Source of the DNA: Myroides fluvii
Lineage (GTDB): Bacteria > Bacteroidota > Bacteroidia > Flavobacteriales > Flavobacteriaceae
Length of the DNA stretch: 64,000 bases
NCBI RefSeq assembly: GCF_009792295.1
Contig: NZ_CP039934.1
Span: forward strand, 3,368,501 to 3,432,500
Direction: 5' to 3'
The notes beneath the pieces are model-generated. The model saw nothing but the letters and a program-made list of their open reading frames with translations, did no database searches and was not told the origin of the DNA. Numbering within the stretch: the first letter of the stretch is position 1; the number at the start of each line of letters is the position of its first letter. Shown here one piece after another: positions 18,352 through 27,898 of the stretch. The translations under genes and the position numbers were made by a program.

Positions 18352-18780
18352 TTATTGTGCTAATACCATTTTTAAGATGGGATATGCTTTTCCCTGGCCA
18401 TCTAGCTCAGTTCTACTTTCTATTTTGAATCCAAGGTGCTCATAAAAACCAACTGCTTGCTCATTTTGTTCATTAACATCTACTTGATTGGCTCCCTTTT
18501 GCTCTATGGCGTATTCAAGGAGTTTTTTACCAATGCCCTTTCCTCGGATTGTAGCTGCGATAAACAACATTTCGATTGTGTTGTCTGCTAAACCCAGAAA
18601 ACCAACTAAAATTCCATTCTCTTCATATCCCCAAAGAGAAACAAAGGAAAAATAAGTCGGTAGATTCTCTTTGTAATAAGCAAAGTCCTCTGCTTTCAGA
18701 AAATCATGTGTAGCCAAAACAGCACTTTCCCAAATGGCTAATAAACCAGGATAGTCCGCAGTTTCAATTTGTCTTATCAT
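18352..18780 (-). CDS. GNAT-family N-acetyltransferase (YjaB-like)
   Basis: A 142-residue acetyl-CoA-dependent acetyltransferase. The cofactor-binding region is LFIAATIRGKGIGKKLLEYA (residues ~72-91, carrying the R/Q-x-x-G-x-G/A loop), followed by VDVNEQNEQAVGFYEHLGF, a stretch typical of YjaB-type GNATs. The N-terminus (IRQIETADYPGLLAIWESAV) also fits that group. Substrate unknown. It ends 6 bases from the shared terminator with the siderophore protein and is otherwise alone. Confidence 0.85.
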   Translation of the reverse strand: MIRQIETADYPGLLAIWESAVLATHDFLKAEDFAYYKENLPTYFSFVSLWGYEENGILVGFLGLADNTIEMLFIAATIRGKGIGKKLLEYAIEQKGANQVDVNEQNEQAVGFYEHLGFKIESRTELDGQGKAYPILKMVLAQ

Positions 18781-18904
18781 ATCTATTTTATGTTAGAAGT
18801 GCAAAGTTAGGTACTTATCCACCTAAAATACGGAGCTTAGGTAAAAAATGCGCTTACCAACAATAGATAAAAAGGTTTAAACAAAGAACAAAAGGCACAA
18901 AAAT

Positions 18905-18940
18905 GAATCGAGCGATCCATAAGTAGGTATCGCTCGATTC
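18905..18940 (-). terminator. Terminator of the Old-Yellow-Enzyme gene
   Basis: GAATCGAGCGAT and ATCGCTCGATTC form a perfect 12-bp stem, followed on the minus strand by ATTTTTG. Confidence 0.75.
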
Positions 18941-18958
18941 GGGTAATGATAAGAAAAA

Positions 18959-20185
18959 TTAACCCAGTGCCACTTGTGATGTGGTTGCATAATCCTTAGT
19001 AAATACACAGTTGGTTGTTGAATACACAGAGAACATACATTTGTTACAATGGATGCACAATCCTGTTTTATAGGGATGGGTTCTCATTTTTTGGATGATA
19101 TCAGGTTCACGCAATAGTGCCCTTCCCATCGCAACTAAAGAGAATCCTTCCTGTTTCGCTATTGCAATATGCTCAAAGTTATTGATTCCCCCGAGCAAAA
19201 TTAATTTAGCCTTTTTAACTACAGTTTGAAACTGACGAGCGGATTCGAGCATATAGAGGTCTTTATATGGATATTCACCTAAAATTTTTCTTCCGAACCA
19301 CTTGACCCCTAGCTTCATAATTCCTTTTTGCGTAGCGGCCATTCCGTCAATATCTGTTTCGCCTCTAAATAAGTACATTTGATTGGAAACAGAAGACCCC
19401 ATCGTTAATTCAAACGCGTCAACTGCACCTGTTTCATCTAATATTCTAGCCGTTTCCGTAGATTCATCCAACCATATGGATCCTTTAATGCCATCATCCA
19501 TAGAGAGTTTCACTATAATAGCCAACCGGTCTTGAATACGTTCTTTTACTGCTAATAAAATCTCCTTGGCAAATCGGGTTCTATTTGTAATTGATCCTCC
19601 GTATTGGTCGGTTCTTTTATTCAACCAGGGACTGAAAAATGAAGAGACGAGATACAAGTGACCAAAATGGAGTTCAATCGCGTCAAAGCCTGCTTCCACA
19701 GCTACTTCTGCCGCATCCGCAAATTGCACTTTAATTTGTTCTATTTCTTTTAGTGTAATAGCCCTACAGGTTTGCAAACTCGTCAAATTAAAAAAACGCG
19801 AAGGAGCAATAGGCCGCACACCTGTAATTTTCTTTGTTGCAACAGGTCCTGCATGTCCTAATTGTGCAGAGGCTTTTCCTCCTGCTTCATGCATCGCCTC
19901 AGTGAATTTTTTCAATCCGCCCATATTCTCCTTCACCATCAAAATCTCACCTGGGGCAGCAAATCCCTCTTTAGAAATTGCACAATAAGCTAAGGTAGTC
20001 ATCCCAATTCCACCTTCGATAAATCCGCGGTGGAAGTCAATTAAAGCTTGTGTTACTTTTCCCTCCGGACTTCGCCCTTCACTTGTTGCAGCTTTAATGA
20101 TCGGATTTCGCAATACAATTGGCCCCAACTGAACGGGTTGAAAAATAGTTTCTACGGTTAAATTATTATCTTTTCTATCCATCAT
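18959..20185 (-). CDS. NADH:flavin oxidoreductase / Old Yellow Enzyme family
   Basis: A 408-residue FMN enzyme of the OYE family, expected to reduce activated C=C bonds or a related substrate with NAD(P)H. The TIM barrel carries NPIIKAATSEG, QLGHAGP, FDAIELHFGHLYLVSSFFSP and NKRTDQYGGS, then LGGINN and AMGRALLREPDI for phosphate binding. The C-terminus has CIHCNKCM and a further Cys (TTNC), a remnant or working version of the 4Fe-4S cluster motif of 2,4-dienoyl-CoA reductase-like members, but the second flavin/NAD domain is absent. The adjacent AraC gene 120 bases upstream on the same strand is its likely regulator. The start is ATG at 20185 or the next codon. Confidence 0.88.
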   Translation of the reverse strand: MMDRKDNNLTVETIFQPVQLGPIVLRNPIIKAATSEGRSPEGKVTQALIDFHRGFIEGGIGMTTLAYCAISKEGFAAPGEILMVKENMGGLKKFTEAMHEAGGKASAQLGHAGPVATKKITGVRPIAPSRFFNLTSLQTCRAITLKEIEQIKVQFADAAEVAVEAGFDAIELHFGHLYLVSSFFSPWLNKRTDQYGGSITNRTRFAKEILLAVKERIQDRLAIIVKLSMDDGIKGSIWLDESTETARILDETGAVDAFELTMGSSVSNQMYLFRGETDIDGMAATQKGIMKLGVKWFGRKILGEYPYKDLYMLESARQFQTVVKKAKLILLGGINNFEHIAIAKQEGFSLVAMGRALLREPDIIQKMRTHPYKTGLCIHCNKCMFSVYSTTNCVFTKDYATTSQVALG

Positions 20186-20307
20186 TTTACTTATTTGTTC
20201 AACTTAATTGCTATAGCAATACCCAAAACTCAAACTTGTATAGTAAAGATAATCAATAACTTATTCTAACCCCATAGGAAAATCACGCCTATTGTTGTTA
20301 AAAACAC

Positions 20308-21120
20308 CTATAGATGTGAATCTCTGTATTCTTTTGGTGACATTCCTTCAATTAGCTTGAAAGATCTAGAAAAAGAAGACAAGGAATCATAGGACAATGC
20401 ATAGGCTATTTCAGTAATATCTAGATCACTCGTAGCTAAAAGAGACTTAGCCTGATTCATGCGCAATTCAACCAAAATTTCTTTCGCTGTTTTGCCGGTT
20501 ATACTCTTTAATGTTTCAGAAAGATATTTAACCGATACAGCCAATTGATCGGCATAAAAATCAAGTTTAGTTTCATTTTTATAAGCGTCTCTTGCCAAAA
20601 TCATAAACTGTAAAGCAAGGTATTCTGCACGGTTGTAGTTTTGAAAAGAAGTCTTGTCTTGCTTACTGCCGATATCGATTAACTCTAAAACTAATTCGGT
20701 AAAAGTCAAGTTAAACAAATGATCCGCAAATAAATGATGTCCGAAAGCCTCTTCTCTGCGTTTTAGCTTTCGAATTAGTTCTGCTATGGTCTGCTGTTCC
20801 GTCGGAGACAAATCCCAAATAGGAAGATATTGGTATTCAAAATGGGCGAAAGTCTTATAAAAATTATTTAACGTTGTTATTTCCTTCAAATAATCTAAGG
20901 TATACTTTACTCCTATTACTTGACAATCATCACTAACATAGGAAGGTTTTTCTGCCCTAGCAGGCGTATTGATTACAATATGTCCCTTTGTAACAAGGAG
21001 CGCTTCATTTCCTTGATGAAATTGCAGATGTCCCGCTTTAATAAAGAGAATAGAGAAATATCCTTCTTCTATTAATACATCGGGTTGTTTATGGGGTTGA
21101 AAAACAGAAATCCCTTTCAT
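20308..21120 (-). CDS. AraC-family transcriptional regulator
   Basis: A 270-residue regulator with an N-terminal cupin-like sensor (residues ~1-100) and a C-terminal AraC DNA-binding domain: KLDFYADQLAVSVKYLSETL (first helix-turn-helix), ITGKTAKEILVELRMNQAKS, then DITEIAYALSYDSLSSFSRS and GMSPKEYR. It lies immediately upstream of the OYE-family oxidoreductase on the same strand, which suggests it senses a compound handled by that enzyme. The ligand cannot be read from the sequence. Confidence 0.88.
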   Translation of the reverse strand: MKGISVFQPHKQPDVLIEEGYFSILFIKAGHLQFHQGNEALLVTKGHIVINTPARAEKPSYVSDDCQVIGVKYTLDYLKEITTLNNFYKTFAHFEYQYLPIWDLSPTEQQTIAELIRKLKRREEAFGHHLFADHLFNLTFTELVLELIDIGSKQDKTSFQNYNRAEYLALQFMILARDAYKNETKLDFYADQLAVSVKYLSETLKSITGKTAKEILVELRMNQAKSLLATSDLDITEIAYALSYDSLSSFSRSFKLIEGMSPKEYRDSHL

Positions 21121-21251
21121 ATCGCCTTAATTTTATGTATTTTGAGCCTAACTAAGATAAGATAATTAAAGCTGATTAACGAGAGTTACCACAACGATAT
21201 CAAGAGACAATTAAAAATAACCTAATTTCCGAATCTCACTAAAGTTTTACC

Positions 21252-21259
21252 TATTTTTG
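21252..21259 (+). promoter_or_regulatory. -7 box TATTTTTG for ddh
   Basis: A perfect TAnnTTTG match about 46 bases before the ATG at 21306. A possible TTTC about 22 bases upstream is a poor -33. Confidence 0.4.
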
Positions 21260-21305
21260 TCCCTTTTGAACACCATGGCTAGGCATGGTTTAAAAACGAC
21301 AACAT

Positions 21306-22292
21306 ATGACACAGCAAACAACTCCTATTCGCATAGGTATTGTAGGATATGGCAATTTAGGAAAAGGTGTAGAACATGCAATTGCACAAAATGAAGATTT
21401 AGAACTTGTTGCTATTTTTACAAGACGCACGCCCGAATCCTTGCCAACAACGACTAAAGTGGTGGCTTTGGATCAAGTATTAGATTACCAAAACAAAATA
21501 GACGTGATGATTTTATGTGGTGGATCTTCAACGGATTTACCAGAGCAAGTCATTCAATTAGCTACTCATTTTAATACAGTCGATAGCTTTGACAATCACG
21601 CAGAAATTCCCGCTTATTTTTCAAAAGTGGATCAGTGTGCAAAAGCAAATCAAACCCTAAGTTTAATTTCAACAGGTTGGGATCCCGGTCTATTCTCTAT
21701 GTTGCGCTTACTAGCCGAAACGATCTTACCACAGGGAGAAACGTATACCTTTTGGGGTAAAGGGTTAAGTCAAGGGCATTCCGACGCTATTCGCCGCTTA
21801 CCAGGAGTTAAAAATGGAGTACAATATACCCTGCCAATCGAACAAGCGCTAGAGCAAGTGCGCGCGGGTCAAAATCCAAACTTTACCGCAGCACAGAAAC
21901 ACAAACGCGTTTGTTATGTCGCAGCAGAAGAAGGTGCAGATCAACAACAAATTGCACAAGCAATTAAAACAATGCCCAATTACTTTGAACCGTATGACAC
22001 TACCGTTTATTTTATTTCAGAAGAAGAATTAAAACTCAATCACAGTGCTATGCCCCATGGTGGATTTGTCTTGCGTTCTGGTGAAACTGGAAAAGGAAAC
22101 AAACAACACCTAGAGTTCCGTTTAAAATTAGAAAGCAACCCCGAGTTTACTGCGTCTGTATTAGTTGCTTTTACTCGTGCTATTGCCAAAATGGCAAAAG
22201 AAGGACAGGTTGGAGCGAAGACGGTTTACGATATTCCTTTAGGTTTTTTATCGCCTAAATCAGCAGAACAATTGCGCAAAGAACTCTTGTAA
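21306..22292 (+). CDS. ddh: meso-Diaminopimelate dehydrogenase
   Basis: NADPH-dependent enzyme that interconverts meso-2,6-diaminopimelate and tetrahydrodipicolinate, a one-step route in lysine and peptidoglycan synthesis. The 328 residues match the family length. IGIVGYGNLGKGVE (residues ~9-22) is the nucleotide-binding loop; FTRRTPE holds the NADPH-phosphate-binding Arg pair; SFDNHAEIP, STGWDPGLFS and GKGLSQGHSDAIRRLPG are diagnostic family blocks; MPHGGFVLRSGET closes the substrate site. Monocistronic, with a strong terminator shared with the convergent enoyl-CoA hydratase gene. Confidence 0.95.
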   Translation: MTQQTTPIRIGIVGYGNLGKGVEHAIAQNEDLELVAIFTRRTPESLPTTTKVVALDQVLDYQNKIDVMILCGGSSTDLPEQVIQLATHFNTVDSFDNHAEIPAYFSKVDQCAKANQTLSLISTGWDPGLFSMLRLLAETILPQGETYTFWGKGLSQGHSDAIRRLPGVKNGVQYTLPIEQALEQVRAGQNPNFTAAQKHKRVCYVAAEEGADQQQIAQAIKTMPNYFEPYDTTVYFISEEELKLNHSAMPHGGFVLRSGETGKGNKQHLEFRLKLESNPEFTASVLVAFTRAIAKMAKEGQVGAKTVYDIPLGFLSPKSAEQLRKELL

Positions 22293-22306
22293 ATAAATCA
22301 AATAAG

Positions 22307-22333
22307 AAGGGCGTACTATTTTAGTACGCCCTT
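22307..22333. terminator. Bidirectional terminator between ddh and the valine cluster
   Basis: AAGGGCGTACTA-ttt-TAGTACGCCCTT, a perfect 12-bp stem with T-rich and A-rich flanks. It also marks the 3' end of the eight-gene minus-strand cluster. Confidence 0.85.
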
Positions 22334-22352
22334 TATTTTTGTTTAGAAATAA

Positions 22353-23135
22353 TTATTTCCCTGTAAATTCAGGTGTTCTTTTTTCTACAAAAGCACCTAT
22401 TCCCTCTTTTTGATCTGCTGTATTAAATAGAGTTCCAAAAAGGGCACCTTCTTGCTTTAATCCTTCTGCTAAAGAAAGGTCAAAACCAGTATGCATGGAA
22501 TCTTTTGCTTTCGCGATGGCAATTGGACCTCTTGAAGCAATGGTTTGTGCCATGACTTGTGCTTGGTTCAATAGCTCTTCTGGTGCAATTACACGGTTCA
22601 CAAACCCCATGGCTTCACAAGCAGCTGCGGAATAGAAATCGCCAGTAAACACCATTTCTTTTGCTTTATACAGACCAATAGCGCGTGGTAAACGTTGGGT
22701 ACCCCCAAAGCAAGGCAACAAGCCTAAGGTAGCTTCGGGTAAACCAAATTTCGCTTTCTCACTGGCTAAAATGATATCACAAGACAGGGCTAATTCACAT
22801 CCTCCCCCTAGTGCAAAACCATTTACCGCCGCAATCACAGCGAAAGGTAAGGCTTCAATGGCATTAAATGCTTCTTGCGCCATATAGGAAAAGGCAGTTG
22901 CTTCTTCTGGTGTCATGCTTTGCATGGCTTTGATATCTGCTCCTGCAACAAATGCTTTTTCTCCAGAACCCGTAATAATCAACGCGCGAATATCGCCTTT
23001 GCTTTTTGCTTGTGCTGCAAATGATTTTAATTCCGCCAATACCGTTGCATTCAACGCATTTAGCGCAGTTGGACGATTAATCGTCAACGTGCCAATATAC
23101 CCCTCTTGTTGGTAAATTAAAGTCTCAAAATTCAT
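22353..23135 (-). CDS. Enoyl-CoA hydratase (crotonase), valine-cluster member
   Basis: A 260-residue crotonase that hydrates 2-enoyl-CoA esters; here the likely substrate is methacrylyl-CoA in valine breakdown. Oxyanion-hole segment AFVAGADIKAM (residues ~61-71) and both catalytic Glu residues, E114 in GGGCELALSCD and E134 in GLPEATLGLLP, are present, followed by FGGTQRLPRAIG. It is the last gene of the cluster, only 2 bases after mmsB, and ends at the bidirectional terminator. A role as general short-chain enoyl-CoA hydratase cannot be excluded; the operon position favours the valine step. Confidence 0.9.
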   Translation of the reverse strand: MNFETLIYQQEGYIGTLTINRPTALNALNATVLAELKSFAAQAKSKGDIRALIITGSGEKAFVAGADIKAMQSMTPEEATAFSYMAQEAFNAIEALPFAVIAAVNGFALGGGCELALSCDIILASEKAKFGLPEATLGLLPCFGGTQRLPRAIGLYKAKEMVFTGDFYSAAACEAMGFVNRVIAPEELLNQAQVMAQTIASRGPIAIAKAKDSMHTGFDLSLAEGLKQEGALFGTLFNTADQKEGIGAFVEKRTPEFTGK

Positions 23136-23137
23136 GT

Positions 23138-24019
23138 CTATTGCTGGTTTAAAAATTTAATAATACTCGAAAAATCAATCTTGCCATTGCCTGCTTCACT
23201 CCACATTCGGTATAGATTTAAAGCTGTATTTCCCAATGGGGTTGAACTTTTCGTATCCAAACTTGCTTCTGCTGCTAAACCTAAGTCTTTCGTCATTAAG
23301 TCTACTGCAAAACCACCCGCGTATTCTCTTGATGCAGGCGTGTTCTCCGCTACACCTGGATAGGGATTGTATACTTCTAAGGACCAGTTTCTACCGGAAC
23401 TCTTCTGCATAATTTCGCTTAACACCTTCGGATCTAACCCGTGGCGTACCCCTAAATTAATCGCTTCGGAAGTACCGATCATGTGAATAGCCAATAACAT
23501 ATTGTTGCAAATCTTTGCTACTTGTCCAGCACCTGATTCTCCCGCATAAAATATATTTTGCCCCATGGCCTCTAAAATGGGTTTCGCTCGTTCAAAATCA
23601 GAAGCGGCTCCCCCTACAATAAAGGTTAATGTTCCAGCTTGAGCGCCTGCGGTTCCACCAGAAACCGGCGCATCAATCATAGCATGTCCTTTTGCAACAG
23701 CGGCAGCGGCAACAACACGTGCCGTTACTGCATCAATCGTACTGCTGTCGATTAAGATTGCATTGGGTTGTAAATTAGCCATAAAATCCGCTGTATACAA
23801 GTCTGCCACGTGTTTTCCTGAAGGCAACATCGAAACCACTACTTCTGCTCCTTGTGCTACTTCTAACGCTGATTTTGCAATGCTCCCACCTTGAGCAACC
23901 AGTTGATTTAATGCAACTTCACTCAAATCAAATCCCATTACTTGGTGTCCTTTTTTTAGTAAGTTAGCAGCCATTGGACCACCCATATTTCCTAAACCTA
24001 TAAAAGCTATTTTTGCCAT
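23138..24019 (-). CDS. mmsB: 3-Hydroxyisobutyrate dehydrogenase
   Basis: NAD-dependent oxidation of 3-hydroxyisobutyrate to methylmalonate semialdehyde. The 293 residues are typical. IAFIGLGNMGGPMAANLLKK (residues ~4-23) is the NAD-binding loop; DAPVSGGTAGAQAGTLTF is the substrate-binding block; GQVAKICNNMLLA, around residue 170, contains the catalytic Lys. It sits 3 bases after the hydroxyisobutyryl-CoA hydrolase gene and 2 bases before the hydratase, so translation is probably coupled. Confidence 0.93.
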   Translation of the reverse strand: MAKIAFIGLGNMGGPMAANLLKKGHQVMGFDLSEVALNQLVAQGGSIAKSALEVAQGAEVVVSMLPSGKHVADLYTADFMANLQPNAILIDSSTIDAVTARVVAAAAVAKGHAMIDAPVSGGTAGAQAGTLTFIVGGAASDFERAKPILEAMGQNIFYAGESGAGQVAKICNNMLLAIHMIGTSEAINLGVRHGLDPKVLSEIMQKSSGRNWSLEVYNPYPGVAENTPASREYAGGFAVDLMTKDLGLAAEASLDTKSSTPLGNTALNLYRMWSEAGNGKIDFSSIIKFLNQQ

Positions 24020-24022
24020 ACG

Positions 24023-25132
24023 CTATTCGTTTTTACCTAAATTCTTTAAAACGTCATTTTCTTTCGTCCAAAGAGGCTTAAAGTAACCCTCAATCCAATC
24101 GGACGTAACTTCTTCTAAAGTAGCAGGTTGCCATTTAGGAGATTGATCTTTATCTACTAATAATGCACGTACACCTTCAGCAAAATCAGGGTGAATACAA
24201 CATTGACAAGCCAAGTTTAATTCGGTTTGAAATACTTGCTCCAAGGTATACTCTTTTCCTTCTTTTAACTGTCTAAAGATACTATGTGCTGAACTTGGAG
24301 AACCCTTTTCAAAGCTCTGCATCCCGGTTTCAATCCACGTATCTCTTTCGGTATAATTCGTCAATATAGCGCGAAATTCCTCTACTGTTTCAACCTGTTC
24401 AAACAAGGAAACAAACGATTGATGCGCTGCCGCTTGAGAAGGTGCTACGGTATAGTTTGCCGCAATAGTGGCTAACATAGCAGATACTTCTTCTGATGCA
24501 TCTCCTGTCCACGTTGCTTGCGCTAGCCCATCCAATACATTCTGTTTGGCGGTCGATTCCATATAGTAATCGGCTAACCCTAGAAAACGACAATCTGCTC
24601 CGTCTAAACGCGCCCCTGTTAACCCTAAATACAAGCCATAAGCAGAAGGCATTTTATTCAAAAACCACGTCGCTCCTACATCGGGAAATAAACCAATGGT
24701 AATCTCCGGCATGGCTAATTTGCTTCGCTCAGTTACAATGCGGTGAGAAGCGCCCACCATCACGCCAATTCCTCCGCCCATTACAATTCCATGTCCCCAT
24801 ACGATGATGGGTTTAGGATAGGTATGAATCGCGTAATTCAACGCGTATTCCTTGGCAAAGAAATCAAAACATCCTGGCGGAACTTGCGTTGCATCTACCT
24901 CGCGTTGTGCGATGATATTGTCATACAACTGTCTGACATCTCCCCCAGCACAAAGCGCTTTTTCACCTGCTCCTTGAATAAAGATACACGCCACTTCACT
25001 TGAATTTTTCCAAGATTCTACTGCGGCAGTTAGCCCTTCGATCATTTCTAAATTCAAGGCGTTTAGCGTTGCTTCTGAATTCAACGTGATAAACCCTACT
25101 TTATTCTTTATTTCTGTTTGTATTAAACTCAT
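24023..25132 (-). CDS. 3-Hydroxyisobutyryl-CoA hydrolase
   Basis: A 369-residue crotonase-fold thioesterase (HIBCH type) that releases free 3-hydroxyisobutyrate from its CoA ester. The N-terminal domain has ALCAGGDVRQLYDN, the variant oxyanion loop typical of HIBCH. GIVMGGGIGVMVGASHRI and MPEITIGLFPDVGATWFL carry the catalytic Glu and Asp pair of the family. The C-terminal ~120 residues are the extension that separates HIBCH from ordinary enoyl-CoA hydratases. It lies 10 bases after the acyl-CoA dehydrogenase gene and just before mmsB. Confidence 0.92.
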   Translation of the reverse strand: MSLIQTEIKNKVGFITLNSEATLNALNLEMIEGLTAAVESWKNSSEVACIFIQGAGEKALCAGGDVRQLYDNIIAQREVDATQVPPGCFDFFAKEYALNYAIHTYPKPIIVWGHGIVMGGGIGVMVGASHRIVTERSKLAMPEITIGLFPDVGATWFLNKMPSAYGLYLGLTGARLDGADCRFLGLADYYMESTAKQNVLDGLAQATWTGDASEEVSAMLATIAANYTVAPSQAAAHQSFVSLFEQVETVEEFRAILTNYTERDTWIETGMQSFEKGSPSSAHSIFRQLKEGKEYTLEQVFQTELNLACQCCIHPDFAEGVRALLVDKDQSPKWQPATLEEVTSDWIEGYFKPLWTKENDVLKNLGKNE

Positions 25133-25142
25133 GCTTTCTCAA

Positions 25143-26303
25143 TTAACGGATTTCAGCAGTTGCTCCTTCTTCTAATATCCTTCTGGATATCACCAACTTC
25201 ATAATTTCATTGGTTCCTTCTACAATTTGATGTACACGTGCATCGCGCATTAAGCGTTCTACAGGGAAATCTTGTGTACAACCATATCCTCCTAAAATTT
25301 GAAGGGCATCGTTACACACGGTAAAGCTATTGTCTGTTGCTAATCGCTTCGCCATCGCACAATAGGTTGTTGCATTGGCATCTTTTGAATCCAATTTGAA
25401 TGCTGCTAAATACACCATCTGACGCGCTGCTACTAATTCGGTTACCATATCGGCAATTTTAAACTGTAAGGCTTGAAACTGGGCTAATGATTTGCCAAAT
25501 TGCACGCGCTCATGCATATAGCGCTGCGCTAAATTTAACGCTCCTTGTGCTGCTCCAACGGAACAGATTCCCACATTGATACGCCCACCATCTAATCCTT
25601 TTAAAGCGATTTTAAATCCGTCGCCTTCTTTACCTAATAGGTTTTCAGCGGGGATTTCCACTTGGTCTAAAAAGATAAAACGCGTAGGTTGTGTATTCCA
25701 TCCGAGTTTCTTTTCTTTTTCTCCAAAACTGATTCCCTTGGCATCTGCCGGTACCACAAAAGCACTGATCCCTTTGGGTCCTGCTTCTCCTGTACGCGCC
25801 ATAACCACTAAGAAATCACTTTCTCCGGCTCCAGAAATAAACGCTTTGGTACCGTTCAAAATGTAGGTATCTCCTTGTTTAACGGCTGTTGTTTTTAAAC
25901 TTGCTGCATCCGAACCTGAATCAGGCTCAGTTAAACAATAGGATCCTAACTTCATTCCTGAAGCTAATTCGGGACAAATAGCCTGACGCACGTTTTCTGT
26001 TGCGAAGGTATCAATCATCCACGTTACCATATTGTGAATGGTAATATACGCAGTGGTAGAAGGACAAGCCGCTGCTAATTCTTCAAAAATAATTGCAGCA
26101 TCTAATCTTGAAAAACCTAATCCACCGACATCTTCACGCGTGTAAACGCCACAAAAACCTTGTTCTCCGGCTTTTTGAATCGCTTCACGCGGAAATATTT
26201 TATTTGCATCCCAATCTGAGGCATACGGAGCTAGTTCTTTTTCTGCAAAACTCCTTGCTGCGTCTTGAAATGCGAGTTGATTTTCATCTAAATTAAATTG
26301 CAT
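25143..26303 (-). CDS. Acyl-CoA dehydrogenase, probable isobutyryl-CoA dehydrogenase
   Basis: A 386-residue FAD enzyme of the ACAD family. YCLTEPDSGSDAASLKT and FISGAGESDFLVVMART are the FAD and substrate-binding blocks, GGRINVGICSVGAAQGAL and QALQFKIADM form the C-terminal helical domain, and VHQIVEGTNEIMK carries the usual catalytic Glu near the end. In human isobutyryl-CoA dehydrogenase (ACAD8) the layout is the same. The position between mmsA and the hydroxyisobutyryl-CoA hydrolase gene points to isobutyryl-CoA to methacrylyl-CoA; the substrate is inferred from context. Confidence 0.88.
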   Translation of the reverse strand: MQFNLDENQLAFQDAARSFAEKELAPYASDWDANKIFPREAIQKAGEQGFCGVYTREDVGGLGFSRLDAAIIFEELAAACPSTTAYITIHNMVTWMIDTFATENVRQAICPELASGMKLGSYCLTEPDSGSDAASLKTTAVKQGDTYILNGTKAFISGAGESDFLVVMARTGEAGPKGISAFVVPADAKGISFGEKEKKLGWNTQPTRFIFLDQVEIPAENLLGKEGDGFKIALKGLDGGRINVGICSVGAAQGALNLAQRYMHERVQFGKSLAQFQALQFKIADMVTELVAARQMVYLAAFKLDSKDANATTYCAMAKRLATDNSFTVCNDALQILGGYGCTQDFPVERLMRDARVHQIVEGTNEIMKLVISRRILEEGATAEIR

Positions 26304-26317
26304 AATACTCTTTCTCC

Positions 26318-27826
26318 TTATTTAAGATTAATCGTCATATTCACATTCCCTCCTGCAGGCACATCTTCTTCGAACCAACGCGCTGTAATGGTTTTGGTTT
26401 CAGTATAGAAGCGAACGCCTTGTTTTCCGTAAGAATGTAAATCTCCGAAAAACGACTTGCGCCATCCTGTGAACGAGAAGAATGGTAATGGCACTGGAAT
26501 TGGTAAGTTCACCCCAATTTGCCCTACTTGAATCTCGTGTTGGAATTTACGCGCTGCGGCTCCAGAATTGGTAAAAATAGAAGTACCATTTCCGTATGGG
26601 TTGTTGTTGATAATTTCGATGGCTTCATCTAGTGAATCAGCTGTAATCAATAATAAAGCAGGTCCGAATATCTCTTCTTTGTAGATATCCATATCCGTTG
26701 TTACTTTGTTGAATAAAGTAGGTCCTACGAAATATCCATTCTCGTAACCTGGTACAACACAGTCGCTTCCGTCTAATAGTACTTCTGCCCCTTGGTCGTA
26801 TCCACTTTTAATTAAACGCAATACTTTTTCTTTGGCTTGTTTGTTGATTAACGGACCATAAGCTGCCGCATCATCTGACCAAACGCCTGGTTTGATTGTG
26901 CCTAATGCATTTTTAATATCATTCACCCAGTTTTGAGCTTCTCCAACTAATACAGCAACGCTAATTGCCATACAACGTTGACCCGCTGCTCCACATGATG
27001 CGCCAACTAAGTTGTTGATTACTTGTTGTTTATTAGCATCTGGCATCACAACCATATGGTTTTTCGCTCCTCCAAACGCTTGTACGCGTTTTAGGTTGTG
27101 CGTACCCGTACGGTAAACGTGCTCTGCAACTGGAACGGATCCTACGAATGAAATCGCGCGAATATCCTCGTGGTTTAAAATGTGGTTTACTTGATCTTTT
27201 GATCCGTGAACAATATTCAAAACGCCTTTAGGGAATCCCGCTTGATGGAATAGCTCAGCCAATTTCATTGCTGTCATTGGCGCTTGTTCCGATGGTTTTA
27301 AAATAAAAGTATTTCCACAAGCAATTGCCATTGGGAACATCCACAAAGGAATCATCGCTGGGAAGTTAAACGGGGTAATTCCCGCACATACACCTAACGG
27401 CTGAATGTAGCTATAGGTATCTACGGCACGAGCTACGTTTTCTACCGTTTCTCCCATCATTAACGTTGGAATCGAACAAGCGTGCTCCACTACTTCAATT
27501 CCTCTCCACACATCGCCCATTGCATCTGCAAAAGTCTTTCCGTTTTCAGTGGCTAAAATTTCAGCGATTTCCTTTTGATTCTCTTTTAATAAGTGTTGGT
27601 ATTTCAAAAATAATCTTGCGCGCTCGGGTGTAGCTACTTCTTTCCACGTTTTAAACGCTTCTCCTGCTAAAGCTATCGCTTGATCAATTTCTGCTAATTC
27701 GGTTAAGGGAACTTCAGCAATAATTTCTTGTGTTGCTGGGTTTTCAACTGGTAAATAGGCTGTTGCTTTACTAGCAGTGAAAGCACCATTTATATATAGG
27801 TTTATTTTTTGTGTCATAGTTGTCAT
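26318..27826 (-). CDS. mmsA: Methylmalonate-semialdehyde dehydrogenase (CoA-acylating)
   Basis: Converts methylmalonate semialdehyde to propionyl-CoA and CO2 with NAD and CoA. The 502 residues match the MmsA family. Key segments are [20 protein letters not shown] (near residue 155), [12 protein letters not shown], and [14 protein letters not shown] with the catalytic Cys, followed by [13 protein letters not shown] and [20 protein letters not shown], the signature that separates MmsA from other aldehyde dehydrogenases. It is the first valine gene after prpD, with a perfect hairpin in the 72-base gap (27856-27885). Confidence 0.95.
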   Translation of the reverse strand: MTTMTQKINLYINGAFTASKATAYLPVENPATQEIIAEVPLTELAEIDQAIALAGEAFKTWKEVATPERARLFLKYQHLLKENQKEIAEILATENGKTFADAMGDVWRGIEVVEHACSIPTLMMGETVENVARAVDTYSYIQPLGVCAGITPFNFPAMIPLWMFPMAIACGNTFILKPSEQAPMTAMKLAELFHQAGFPKGVLNIVHGSKDQVNHILNHEDIRAISFVGSVPVAEHVYRTGTHNLKRVQAFGGAKNHMVVMPDANKQQVINNLVGASCGAAGQRCMAISVAVLVGEAQNWVNDIKNALGTIKPGVWSDDAAAYGPLINKQAKEKVLRLIKSGYDQGAEVLLDGSDCVVPGYENGYFVGPTLFNKVTTDMDIYKEEIFGPALLLITADSLDEAIEIINNNPYGNGTSIFTNSGAAARKFQHEIQVGQIGVNLPIPVPLPFFSFTGWRKSFFGDLHSYGKQGVRFYTETKTITARWFEEDVPAGGNVNMTINLK

Positions 27827-27855
27827 AATTTATTGGGTTGGTGGTTGCTTAAGGA

Positions 27856-27885
27856 ACAAGAGTTGATTTTGCAATCAACTCTTGT
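27856..27885. promoter_or_regulatory. Perfect hairpin between prpD and mmsA
   Basis: ACAAGAGTTGATT-ttgc-AATCAACTCTTGT, a 13-bp perfect stem with a 4-base loop in the middle of the gap. On the minus strand it is followed by TCCTTAAG, not a T-run, so it is a poor intrinsic terminator. It could be a processing or attenuation site, or an operator, that sets different levels of prpBCD and valine genes. No function is proven. Confidence 0.6.
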
Positions 27886-27898
27886 GTTCTTTATCAGC

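Noticed and set aside
18959..20185. OYE-family gene considered as full 2,4-dienoyl-CoA reductase
   Set aside because: The Cys cluster is present, but the second flavin and NADPH domain is absent, so it is a shorter OYE-type protein.
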